41,324 nt of DNA from an uncultured Selenomonadales bacterium (lineage in GTDB: Bacteria > Bacillota > Negativicutes > Acidaminococcales > Acidaminococcaceae). The position numbers were made by a program, and so were the translations under genes. The notes under the pieces are model-generated. The model ran no database searches. It had not been told where the DNA came from and was given only the letters and a program-made list of their open reading frames with translations. This document shows positions 7,346 to 17,817 of this stretch, one piece after another; position 1 is the stretch's first letter; each line of letters begins with the position of its first letter. Location of the stretch: positions 1 through 41,324 of the forward strand of contig OMWZ01000016.1 of the NCBI GenBank assembly GCA_900314855.1, in the 5' to 3' direction.

Positions 7346-7386
7346 AGCTGCAGGAAGGAATGAGATCCTTCCTGCAGCTCTTTTTT
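7346..7386 (+). terminator. Strong terminator after the membrane-protein gene
   Basis: A perfect 14-bp stem, AGCTGCAGGAAGGA (7346-7359) with TCCTTCCTGCAGCT (7366-7379), a 6-base loop and then TTTTTT (7381-7386). It lies between the convergent ends of this gene and bioF and may also stop leftward transcription, though the U-tract on that side is poor. Confidence 0.9.
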
Positions 7387-7404
7387 CTTTGGGGGTCCAG
7401 GCGG

Positions 7405-8580
7405 TCAACCCTGCCGCCACGCGGCAGCCAGCCGGTCCAGGACAAAGTCCAGCTGGGCCTCCGTGTGGGCCGCCGTCACCGTCAGGCGCAACCGGCTGGC
7501 TCCCGGTGCCACGGTCGGCGGACGGATAGCCGAAAGCAGGATCCCTTCCTCGCGGAGGCGGAAATCCAGGGCCGTGGCCCTGTCCGCCGCTCCCACCATG
7601 ACCGGCACGATCGGCGTGTCACCCGGCAGGACGGGGATTCCCGCGTCGGACAGCCCCTGCCGAATTCGGGCCGTGTTCCGCCGCAGCCGTCCCAGCAGGG
7701 TTTCCCCCTCGGTCCGCAGGATTCGCAGGGCCTCCCGGGCCGCCGCCGTATCGGCAGGGCTGGGGAAGGTACTGAAAATGAAAGGCCGCGATTTGTTTTT
7801 CAGGTAGTCGATGATTTTCCGGCGAGCCACGACATACCCGCCGACAGACGCCAGGCTCTTGCTCAGGGTCCCCACCTGCAGGTCAATGGCCCCCGGCAGG
7901 TCCCAATACGAGGCCGTCCCGGCGCCGTCCCGACCGAGCACGCCGACGGCATGGGCGTCGTCGACCAAAAGGAGACAGCCGTACGCTTCTTTGAGACGGA
8001 CCAGGGCCGGCAGGTCACACACGTCGCCGTCCATGCTGAAGACCCCGTCGGTCACCAGGAAGCGGACCGCGCCGGGAGGCGCCGGATGGGCCTGGAGCTT
8101 GGCCTCCAGGTCCGCGGCATCGCCATGCCGGTAGACCACGACCGTCGCCCGGGAAATCCGGCACCCGTCGATGATACTGGCGTGATTCAGTTCGTCGCTG
8201 AAAATAAGGTCCCCGGGCCGCGCCAGGCCGTAAAGGACGCCAAGGTTCGTCATGTAGCCCGTATTGAACAGGAGGGCCGCTTCCCCGTGCTTGAAGGCCG
8301 CCAGCTCCTGTTCCAGGTCAGACGCCTCCATGACCCCGCCTGTCGTCAGGCGGGCGCCCGTGGAACCGGAGCCGAAGGCCTCCGCGGCTGCCGCCGCGGC
8401 GCGGCGCACACGGGGATCGAAGGTCAGGCCCAGGTAGTTATTGCTGGAAAAGACCAGGTATTCCCGTCCTTGCCGGTCCCGCGCCGTCACGGCGCCCGTA
8501 AAGCGCAGGTCCGTCACACGGCGCGTCAGGCCCTCCGCCGCGGCAGCCGCCAGTTCCGTCTCAATTCTTTGGTGTAACAT
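7405..8580 (-). CDS. bioF: 8-amino-7-oxononanoate synthase
   Basis: A 391-residue PLP enzyme that condenses pimeloyl-CoA (or -ACP) with L-alanine to 8-amino-7-oxononanoate, the first ring-building step of biotin synthesis. It shows the alpha-oxoamine synthase features: SNNYLGL near residue 46, LNHASIIDGC (131-140), VDDAHAVGVLG (207-216) and the PLP lysine in TLSKS (Lys241). The start ATG lies inside the end of bioW (20-base overlap) behind GGAGCGGAGGG, so it is probably translationally coupled. Last gene of bioDAWF. The glycine C-acetyltransferase (kbl) family is closely similar; the operon fixes the assignment as BioF. Confidence 0.95.
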   Translation of the reverse strand: MLHQRIETELAAAAAEGLTRRVTDLRFTGAVTARDRQGREYLVFSSNNYLGLTFDPRVRRAAAAAAEAFGSGSTGARLTTGGVMEASDLEQELAAFKHGEAALLFNTGYMTNLGVLYGLARPGDLIFSDELNHASIIDGCRISRATVVVYRHGDAADLEAKLQAHPAPPGAVRFLVTDGVFSMDGDVCDLPALVRLKEAYGCLLLVDDAHAVGVLGRDGAGTASYWDLPGAIDLQVGTLSKSLASVGGYVVARRKIIDYLKNKSRPFIFSTFPSPADTAAAREALRILRTEGETLLGRLRRNTARIRQGLSDAGIPVLPGDTPIVPVMVGAADRATALDFRLREEGILLSAIRPPTVAPGASRLRLTVTAAHTEAQLDFVLDRLAAAWRQG

Positions 8581-9379
8581 AGCCCTCCGCTCCTGCCGTG
8601 ATAAAGACCAGTTTTTCCTCGTAGTACTCCCGCAGAGCGTCCAGATCCGTGCCCGGCCGGACGTAAAAGACCCGGCCGCCGATACCGCAGCCTTTCTCCT
8701 TCAGGACGGGGATACGGCGGTACCCATTCCGCGGCGACCCAACATAGCCCACCACATACTGCGGGTCGTCGGACCAGCACAATTCGGCCACGACACCGTC
8801 ACCGCCGGCCACTTTCGACGCCAGGACGAGGGCTTCCCGCACGTGGTCCCCGCAGAGATGCCGCGCCGCCAGGGCCTGACGGAAAGCGTCCGGATCCGCC
8901 ACATCCATGTTGCTCACGCGGATACCGCGACAGCCCAGCCGATCCAGCCGTTCGCCGCTCTCGCAATCCAGAATCATCGCGCCGCGCATACTGTCCGGCA
9001 GGGCGGCGATGGCTTCGATGCCTGCCTGGGCCGCCCGTTCCGACACGCCCGCAGCAAGCAATTCCCGCCGCGCCGTTTCCCGTCCTTCGCGGACCGTGTG
9101 GGCCTCGCATTCGGAAAAATCAAGCATGGGACGATATAAGGCTTCCGCCGGGTAGAGAAGTTGCAATTTCAAGTTCATGAAATCGGCGCGGCCCCGCTGG
9201 TGGGTCCGCGCCCGCTCCAGCATGTCCCGGAGACACGCTTCCACCCCGTCCTCCGCGACAATCCGTTCCTCGCCGGAAATGTGGCGGCCGCCTCGTTCGT
9301 GCGGACCTCCTTGGGCGGCTCGCATCTTGATACTGATCAGGGGCGCTTCCCCGTTCCGCATCTGGTTTTGCTGTTCCAT
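8561..9379 (-). CDS. bioW: 6-carboxyhexanoate-CoA ligase (pimeloyl-CoA synthetase)
   Basis: A 272-residue BioW that activates free pimelate with ATP and CoA to give pimeloyl-CoA for BioF. Family signatures are visible: SIKMRAA followed by GGRHISGEERIV near the N-terminus (about 16-41), GIRVSNMDV mid-protein, and KVAGGDGVVAELCWSDDP plus GGRVFYVRPG toward the C-terminus. The usual family length is about 250. Its presence means biotin is made from free pimelate rather than through BioC/BioH. The ribosome binding site GGGAGG sits 6 bases before the ATG, 12 bases after bioA. No pimelate-producing gene is in the operon. Confidence 0.95.
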   Translation of the reverse strand: MEQQNQMRNGEAPLISIKMRAAQGGPHERGGRHISGEERIVAEDGVEACLRDMLERARTHQRGRADFMNLKLQLLYPAEALYRPMLDFSECEAHTVREGRETARRELLAAGVSERAAQAGIEAIAALPDSMRGAMILDCESGERLDRLGCRGIRVSNMDVADPDAFRQALAARHLCGDHVREALVLASKVAGGDGVVAELCWSDDPQYVVGYVGSPRNGYRRIPVLKEKGCGIGGRVFYVRPGTDLDALREYYEEKLVFITAGAEGYVTPKN

Positions 9380-9391
9380 GGCATCCTCCCG

Positions 9392-10783
9392 TCAGAACGT
9401 ACAGGGATCCGAGAATTTCTGCACATCCCTATGCCGGACCTGCGCAAAGATTTCCGTCATCGACTGTTCCAGCCGGCACAGCATAGCGTCGATTTCTTCC
9501 ACCGTGGAGCACAAAGGAGGCATGAATACAATCACGTCGCCGATGTTGCGGATAATCAGGCCGTGTTGACGGGCATTCTGGCAGATGCCGCCTGCCATGA
9601 GCAAACCGGGGTCGAATGGCTTTTTCTTCGCCTTGTCCGCCATAAGCTCAATCCCTCCGAGCATGCCGCACTGCCGCGCCTCGCCGACGAAGTCCATCTC
9701 GTTGAGTTTTGCGAAATGCTGCCGGATCACTTCCATCTTCGGCGGCAGGTTTTCAATGACCCGGTCCTTCCGGAAGATGTCCAGGCTCGCCAGGCCGGCA
9801 GCGCAGCAGAGGTTGTTCCCCGTGTAAGAATGCCCGTGGTAGAAGGTCTTGTACTCCGTCGGTTCGCCCAGGAAGGCCTGGTAGATTTCATCCGTCACAA
9901 CGGCGGCGCCCAGGGGCAGGTACCCGGCGCTGATGCCTTTGGACAGGCACATCATATCCGGTTTGACGTCCTCGTGGTCGCAGGCCCACATCCGACCCGT
10001 CCGTCCGAACCCTACGGCCACTTCGTCCACAATCAGGAGAACTTGGTACTTCCGGGTCAATTCCCGAACACCCCGGATATAGCCCTTCGGCTGCATCAGC
10101 ATACCGGCGGCGCACTGGCACAACGGTTCGATAATCATGGCCGCCGTGTGGTCCGCGTTTTCTTTCAGGTAGTCTTCCAATTCCTTCAACAGGACCTGGA
10201 GAAACTCTTCTTCGTTTTGGACGGGCAGCGTCGTATGATAGTACGAAGGACAGCTTACGCGGTGCGTCGGAAACAAAAGCGGTTTGTAGGCGCGGTGAAA
10301 CACTTCGACGTTGCCGACGGAAACGGCGCCAATCGTGTCGCCATGGTAGGAATCGCCCAGATTGATGAACGTCTGTTTTTCCGGTTTGCCCTTATACTGC
10401 CAATACTGGAAGGCGATTTTCAGGGCCGCCTCGACCGCCGTGGCGCCGTCGTCCACATAAAAGACCTTATTCAGGCCCTCCGGCAGGACTTCCACGAGTT
10501 TTTCCGCCAGTTCCGCCGACGGTTCGTTGATCAGTCCCAGGAGAGTGCTGTGTTCGATCTTGCCAAGCTGGGCGATAATGGCATCGTTGATTTCCTTGCG
10601 GTTGTGGCCGTGGATGTTTACCCAAAGGCTCGAAATCGCGTCCAGGTATTCCTTGCCCTCCGTGTCATAGAGCTTGACGCCTTCGCCATGGTCGATGACG
10701 AGCTGCGGGTTTTCCACCCAGCCCTTCATCTGCGTAAACGGATGCCAAATATATTTTTTGTCCAGTTCTTCCCACTTGTTCAT
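9392..10783 (-). CDS. bioA: 7,8-diaminopelargonic acid aminotransferase
   Basis: A 463-residue class III aminotransferase that converts 8-amino-7-oxononanoate to 7,8-diaminononanoate. It shows IWHPFTQM (12-19), GDSYHGDTIGA (143-153), the cofactor aspartate in LLIVDEVAVGFGRTG (249-263) and the PLP lysine in LSKGISAGYLPLGA (Lys282). It is longer than typical E. coli BioA (about 430) and resembles the longer Gram-positive BioA/BioK group. The amino donor (SAM or lysine) cannot be told from sequence alone. The ATG is separated by one base from the bioD stop. Confidence 0.93.
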   Translation of the reverse strand: MNKWEELDKKYIWHPFTQMKGWVENPQLVIDHGEGVKLYDTEGKEYLDAISSLWVNIHGHNRKEINDAIIAQLGKIEHSTLLGLINEPSAELAEKLVEVLPEGLNKVFYVDDGATAVEAALKIAFQYWQYKGKPEKQTFINLGDSYHGDTIGAVSVGNVEVFHRAYKPLLFPTHRVSCPSYYHTTLPVQNEEEFLQVLLKELEDYLKENADHTAAMIIEPLCQCAAGMLMQPKGYIRGVRELTRKYQVLLIVDEVAVGFGRTGRMWACDHEDVKPDMMCLSKGISAGYLPLGAAVVTDEIYQAFLGEPTEYKTFYHGHSYTGNNLCCAAGLASLDIFRKDRVIENLPPKMEVIRQHFAKLNEMDFVGEARQCGMLGGIELMADKAKKKPFDPGLLMAGGICQNARQHGLIIRNIGDVIVFMPPLCSTVEEIDAMLCRLEQSMTEIFAQVRHRDVQKFSDPCTF

Positions 10784-10784
10784 G

Positions 10785-11528
10785 TCAATGTCTCCCTTCC
10801 GCCGCCCCGGCCAGCACCAGGATGCGGTCCAGCTCCACGTGTTTCTCTACCAGCTTCGCCATCGCCTCCGGATCCTCCAGTTCGGCCTCCGTAAAACGCG
10901 GCAGTTTTCCCAGGACAGGCAGCCCGGTCAGTTTTTCGTAATAGTAGAGGTTGCCCCGTTCCAGGGCTCCTGCTGTCGCTTCCTCCCATCCGTTGACCAG
11001 AAAGCCCAGGACCGGAATGCCCATCCGCTGGCAGTAAAAAGACGTCAGGACCGCATGGTTGACGTTGCCCAGAATTGGCCGGACGACAATCAGGACCGGC
11101 ACGCCGAGGGCACGGAAATAGTCCTTGACGAGGAACTCGTCCGTAATGGGAGCCGTAATACCTCCGATGCCCTCGAAAACCGTCACCTCATGGGACGCCA
11201 TCACCGCCCTGGCCCGCCGCACCATCTCTTCCGGATCGAGAGGCACCCCTTCCAGCTTGCTCGCCTCCGCCGGGGCGAGGGCCGCTTCCAGGACGACAGG
11301 AATCACTTCCCGGCGCTTCTCCTCCGGATAGCCGGCGCACTTCATCTGGAATTCGGCGTCCGTCGAAATCAGGGTTCCCCCTTCCTTGCGGATGCAGCCC
11401 GACGCAACGGGTTTGTAGATTCCCGGCACGATGCCCCGATACCGGAGCGCCGCGGCCAGGGCGCCCGTCACGACCGTCTTCCCCATTTCCGTGTCCGTTG
11501 CCGTAATGCCGATTGCAGTCACTTCCAT
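10785..11528 (-). CDS. bioD: Dethiobiotin synthetase
   Basis: A 247-residue ATP-dependent carboxylase that closes the ureido ring on 7,8-diaminononanoate. The P-loop TATDTEMGKTVVTGALA begins at about residue 9, KPVASGC follows near 39, and EGIGGITAP is the conserved acidic/glycine segment. The ATG at 11528 is chosen because it starts directly before the first beta strand and follows AAAGGAAAGAAGG; in-frame codons further upstream lie in the operator/promoter region. First gene of bioDAWF, with a BirA operator at the transcription start. No bioB is present in this cluster, so biotin synthase must be encoded elsewhere. Confidence 0.94.
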   Translation of the reverse strand: MEVTAIGITATDTEMGKTVVTGALAAALRYRGIVPGIYKPVASGCIRKEGGTLISTDAEFQMKCAGYPEEKRREVIPVVLEAALAPAEASKLEGVPLDPEEMVRRARAVMASHEVTVFEGIGGITAPITDEFLVKDYFRALGVPVLIVVRPILGNVNHAVLTSFYCQRMGIPVLGFLVNGWEEATAGALERGNLYYYEKLTGLPVLGKLPRFTEAELEDPEAMAKLVEKHVELDRILVLAGAAEGRH

Positions 11529-11576
11529 GCCTTCTTTCCTTTGCCGCCTCCCCACGCCGGTTCCCTCCGGCATAAA

Positions 11577-11603
11577 GTTAACGGCAAAAACAATTTGGTT
11601 AAC
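11577..11603 (-). promoter_or_regulatory. BirA-type biotin operator of bioDAWF
   Basis: Two perfect GTTAAC half-sites (11577-11582 and 11598-11603) are separated by 15 bases. On the minus strand the first reads TTGTTAACC. The operator lies immediately downstream of the -10 box, over the expected transcription start, a standard repressor position. Confidence 0.85.
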
Positions 11604-11609
11604 AAGCTT

Positions 11610-11638
11610 ATTATACGGCCCGCCGCGGCGATAGTCAA
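11610..11638 (-). promoter_or_regulatory. Promoter of bioDAWF
   Basis: The minus strand reads TTGACT (11633-11638), a 17-base GC-rich spacer and a perfect TATAAT (11610-11615). The BirA operator begins 6 bases downstream of the -10 box. Confidence 0.85.
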
Positions 11639-11681
11639 CCTTCAATTTACTACAGGTTTACGGAAATTAAAAAAGACATAC

Positions 11682-11725
11682 AAAAACCCCGGCCCGGCCT
11701 GTCCCAAAGACAGGCCGAACCGGGG
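11682..11725 (-). terminator. Terminator of the Cof-type HAD gene
   Basis: CCCCGG (11687-11692) and the inner CGGCCTGTC pair with GACAGGCCG and CCGGGG (11720-11725). On the minus strand TTTTT (11682-11686) follows. It isolates the HAD gene from the downstream bio promoter. Confidence 0.88.
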
Positions 11726-11746
11726 AAGAACAGGCGGAACGGGAAA

Positions 11747-12568
11747 TCACTCCGGCACGACGGCCTGTTCCGTCAGCGCCAGTTCGATGGCTTTGGCCAC
11801 CCCATCGTCATCGTTGGCGGGCACGACGACTTTCGCTGCCTCCCGGGCCGCGTCGCTCGCGTTGTCCACGGCGACGCCCAGCCCGGCGTTACGGAGCATG
11901 ACAACGTCGTTGCCGCTGTCCCCGATGCACATGATTTCTTCCGGGCCGATTCCGTACAGGGCGGCCACGGCCTTGACGCCGTTCCATTTATTGACGCCCG
12001 GCGCAATCAGGTCAATGAAGTTTGTCTTGGAGCTGACCACGGTTAAACGGCCCCGGAAACGCTCGGTTAAGTCGTCGAAGACCGGCGCGAAGTGTTCCGG
12101 GTCGGTCATGACAAGCATCTTTGTCGGCGCATCCGTCAGGTGATACAAAGCGTCGCCCACCGGGCGGGGCGGCACGTTGGACAGACGGCGGTATTCCTCG
12201 GACAGGGAGTCCGCCTCCCGTACCAGGAGTTCTTCCTGGACGTACGCCTGGATATGATAGCCTTTTTCCCGGCAATACGCCAAAGCTTCCAGGGCAGTCC
12301 CGAGGGGAATGGGCGTATGGGAATAGACTTTCCCAGACAGGCTGCCCTTCACAAGGGCGCCATTGTACGTGACCAAGGGTACGTCGAGGCCCAGATCGGC
12401 CGCGTAGGGCTGGGCCGACACATACATGCGCCCCGTCGCAATCAAAAAAACGATTCCTTTTTCGGAGGCGCGGCGGATGGCCGCCTTGTTTCCTTCCGAA
12501 ATGGTGATGGCACTGCTCAGCAGCGTACCATCCATATCACTGGCAATTAGTTTGATGGACATCTTCAC
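11747..12568 (-). CDS. Cof-type HAD-superfamily phosphatase
   Basis: A 273-residue Cof/YidA-like phosphatase. HAD motif I, DMDGT (about residues 11-15), holds the nucleophile Asp and the acid/base Asp. Motif II is in the ATGRM segment. A type IIb cap follows, then motif III/IV with the conserved late lysine (NKWNGVKAV) and IGDSGNDVVML. Substrates in this family are sugar phosphates, flavin phosphates or similar and cannot be predicted. The annotated start is a GTG at 12568, 6 bases after AAAGGA; an ATG two codons later (12562) is equally possible. It appears monocistronic, with its own terminator. Confidence 0.9.
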   Translation of the reverse strand: MKMSIKLIASDMDGTLLSSAITISEGNKAAIRRASEKGIVFLIATGRMYVSAQPYAADLGLDVPLVTYNGALVKGSLSGKVYSHTPIPLGTALEALAYCREKGYHIQAYVQEELLVREADSLSEEYRRLSNVPPRPVGDALYHLTDAPTKMLVMTDPEHFAPVFDDLTERFRGRLTVVSSKTNFIDLIAPGVNKWNGVKAVAALYGIGPEEIMCIGDSGNDVVMLRNAGLGVAVDNASDAAREAAKVVVPANDDDGVAKAIELALTEQAVVPE

Positions 12569-12627
12569 TCTTCATCCTTTGTACTGACTGATACCGATTG
12601 CTATCGATTGCTTTCCTTGTTCGCAGG

Positions 12628-12650
12628 GCTGCGGATTTCCTGCCCGCAGC
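12628..12650 (-). terminator. Weak hairpin after the uvr operon
   Basis: GCTGCGG (12628-12634) pairs with CCGCAGC (12644-12650). No U-tract follows on the minus strand, so termination here would be weak or Rho-dependent. Confidence 0.3.
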
Positions 12651-12663
12651 GCATGGTATTATC

Positions 12664-13056
12664 TTACCCCATTTTGTCCGATTTGTCAGGGCCTCTCCGA
12701 GGCTGGCCGGCAGGCGGCGCCGGGGCGAGCCCCTCCGTAAGGGCCGTCAGGACGAGGCACAGGGCCGTAAGAAACACCAGGGTTCCCACGCCCGGTGTCA
12801 GGCTCCAGCCAGGCAGGAAACGGGCCACCTCCGTCAGAACCAGGGCCAGGCCCGGCAGGATCAGGGCCGCCCGAATCCACGGCTGGGGACGGACGCGCCG
12901 GACCAGCACGCCCAGCAGCGCGGCTGCCAGCCCGGTGACGGCTGCCCCCAAGACAGTCCCGCCCAAGGTGACCACCGGCACGAAAGGCGTAGTGTAGATG
13001 GCAAGGAACGTGACGACAGCCGTCACGAAAAACACGGTCAACGCGTAAAACGCCAC
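12664..13056 (-). CDS. Small four-helix membrane protein downstream of uvrC
   Basis: A 130-residue hydrophobic protein of unknown function. Four membrane segments are visible (about residues 3-22, 28-52, 61-80 and 87-107), followed by a short charged, proline-rich cytoplasmic tail. The start is a GTG about 10 bases after AAAGGAGGAAGG, a strong ribosome binding site that supports it as a real gene against the longer overlapping frame that runs into uvrC. It lies 36 bases downstream of uvrC and is probably cotranscribed. I do not recognise the family. Confidence 0.65.
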   Translation of the reverse strand: MAFYALTVFFVTAVVTFLAIYTTPFVPVVTLGGTVLGAAVTGLAAALLGVLVRRVRPQPWIRAALILPGLALVLTEVARFLPGWSLTPGVGTLVFLTALCLVLTALTEGLAPAPPAGQPRRGPDKSDKMG

Positions 13057-13092
13057 GGATTGCCTTCCTCCTTTCCCCGGATCCGCGGCCGG

Positions 13093-14931
13093 TCAGCCCC
13101 GGCCTCCCAGCAGGTCCGTCTTTTGCACCACATCGCCGCGGAAAAACTCGTATAATTTCCGCGCCAGGGGCGCCGTCATGCCGTCTACCGCGGCCAGTTC
13201 CTCCTCCGACGCGGCGCGCATGCCCTCCAGGGTCGGAAAGGCTTTCCACAAGGCCTGGCGCCGTTTCGGACCGATCCCTTCGATCTGGTCCAGGATGGAA
13301 ACCAGGTTATGCCTGCGCAGCCGTTTGCGGTGGTACGTAATGGCGAAGCGGTGCGCTTCATCACGGATATGCTGGATCACGTGGAGGGCCGGCGACGCCT
13401 TGTCCAAAAGGATACTCTCCTTCTGTCCTTCCAAAAAGATTTCTTCTTCCCGCTTGGCCAGACCGATGACCTGCGTGTCCAGGCCCAGGCCGCGGATCAC
13501 TTTCAGGGACGAGCTGAGCTGTCCCTTGCCGCCGTCGATGATAATCAGGTCCGGCAGGTCTTCGTAGTCTTTGTAGCGGCGGTAGACGACTTCCTGCATG
13601 GACTTGAAATCATCGGGCTTGCCTTCCGTCGACTGCAGTTTGTAGCGCCGGTAGTCCTTTTTGCTCGGCGCGCCATAGCGGAACACGACCATGGATGCCA
13701 CCGTCTCGCTGCCCTGGTTGTGGGAAATGTCGAAGCAGTCCATCCGGGCCAGGGGCTTCGCCGCCCCAATGGCGCGCTGCAGGTCCTCGGCGGCGTCTTC
13801 GTCGCTCTCCAGCTGGAGGCTTCCTTTCCGTTCCTTTTCCTCGATGAGCTTGTGCGCATTGTCGCAGGCAAGCTGGAGCAGCTTCGCCTTGTCGCCGCGC
13901 TGCGGTGTCAGGAGGGCGACTTTGCGGCCCGCCCGCTCCGTCAGCCACTGGGTCAACAGGGCCGTCTCCTCCGCGTCGGGCCGTTCCGGCAGGAGGACTT
14001 CCTTCGGCAGGAACACGTCTTCGTTGCTGTAATACTGCTTCAAGAAAGCCGACACGACCTCCCCTTCGCCGTCGCCTCCGTTGGGCATCATGAAATCCTT
14101 ACGTCCCACGAGCTTGCCGCCGCGGACAAAGAAAATCTGGAGGCACACATTGTAATCGTCCGACGCGTACCCCACGACATCCATGTCGCCGCCTTCCAGA
14201 ACAGCTTTCTGGCTTTCGTCCAGACGGGCCAGGTCTTTCAGCTGGTCCCGGTAACGGGCGGCCTCTTCGAACGCGTATGCCTCCGACGCGGCCTGCATCT
14301 TTTCCTTCAGGATCCGCCGCAGTTCCTGCGTCTTTCCATCCATGACCAGGCAAATGGACCGGACCAATTCGGCATAGTCGGCCTTGCTGATTTTGCCTGC
14401 ACAGGGTGCGGGACACCGTTTGATATGATATTGCAGGCACGGCCGGTCCACATTCATGCTGCGGCACTGACGGATGGGGAACAGCGCGCGCAGCAGCCGC
14501 ATGGTCGACCGCAAGGCCCCCACATCAGGATAGGGCCCGTAGTAGCGGGCGCCGTCCCGCAGGACGCGGCGCGTGATGAACATACGAGGGAACTCATCCT
14601 GCAGGGTGACCTTCAAGTAGGGATAGGTCTTGTCGTCCTTCAGCATGATGTTGTACCGCGGACGGTACTTTTTGATCAGGTTGCACTCCAGGATCAGGGC
14701 CTCGATCTCACTGTCCGTCAGGATGGTCTCGAGGTCATCCACGTGGCTCGTCAGGGCGACGACCTTGGCCGAATGGCGGCCTGAGGCGCGGAAATAGCTG
14801 TGCACCCGGTTGTTCAGGTTCTTGGCCTTGCCCACGTAAAGGACCCGCCCCGTCCCGTCGCGCATCAGGTAGACGCCGGGTTTGTCGGGCAGGACGGCCA
14901 GGGCCTTTTCAATCTTATCATTGATAACCAT
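13093..14931 (-). CDS. uvrC: Excinuclease ABC subunit C
   Basis: A 612-residue UvrC, the dual-incision nuclease of nucleotide excision repair. It has the N-terminal GIY-YIG domain (GVYLMRDGTGRVLYVGKAKNLNNRV near residue 19), a cysteine-containing segment (CLQYHIKRCPAPC), a UVR motif near 200-235, the RNase H-like C-terminal nuclease domain (DCFDISHNQG and DLIIIDGGKGQL) and tandem helix-hairpin-helix motifs at the end. The ATG follows AAGGACAGAAC, which overlaps the uvrA stop region (9-base gap), so the two are coupled. Confidence 0.97.
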   Translation of the reverse strand: MVINDKIEKALAVLPDKPGVYLMRDGTGRVLYVGKAKNLNNRVHSYFRASGRHSAKVVALTSHVDDLETILTDSEIEALILECNLIKKYRPRYNIMLKDDKTYPYLKVTLQDEFPRMFITRRVLRDGARYYGPYPDVGALRSTMRLLRALFPIRQCRSMNVDRPCLQYHIKRCPAPCAGKISKADYAELVRSICLVMDGKTQELRRILKEKMQAASEAYAFEEAARYRDQLKDLARLDESQKAVLEGGDMDVVGYASDDYNVCLQIFFVRGGKLVGRKDFMMPNGGDGEGEVVSAFLKQYYSNEDVFLPKEVLLPERPDAEETALLTQWLTERAGRKVALLTPQRGDKAKLLQLACDNAHKLIEEKERKGSLQLESDEDAAEDLQRAIGAAKPLARMDCFDISHNQGSETVASMVVFRYGAPSKKDYRRYKLQSTEGKPDDFKSMQEVVYRRYKDYEDLPDLIIIDGGKGQLSSSLKVIRGLGLDTQVIGLAKREEEIFLEGQKESILLDKASPALHVIQHIRDEAHRFAITYHRKRLRRHNLVSILDQIEGIGPKRRQALWKAFPTLEGMRAASEEELAAVDGMTAPLARKLYEFFRGDVVQKTDLLGGRG

Positions 14932-14940
14932 GTTCTGTCC

Positions 14941-17805
<2,865 letters not shown>

Positions 17806-17817
17806 GGATTTGCGCTC

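Noticed and set aside
12686..13249. 187-codon minus frame overlapping the end of uvrC
   Set aside because: It overlaps uvrC in another frame. The GTG-started 130-residue membrane protein has a strong ribosome binding site and coherent membrane helices.
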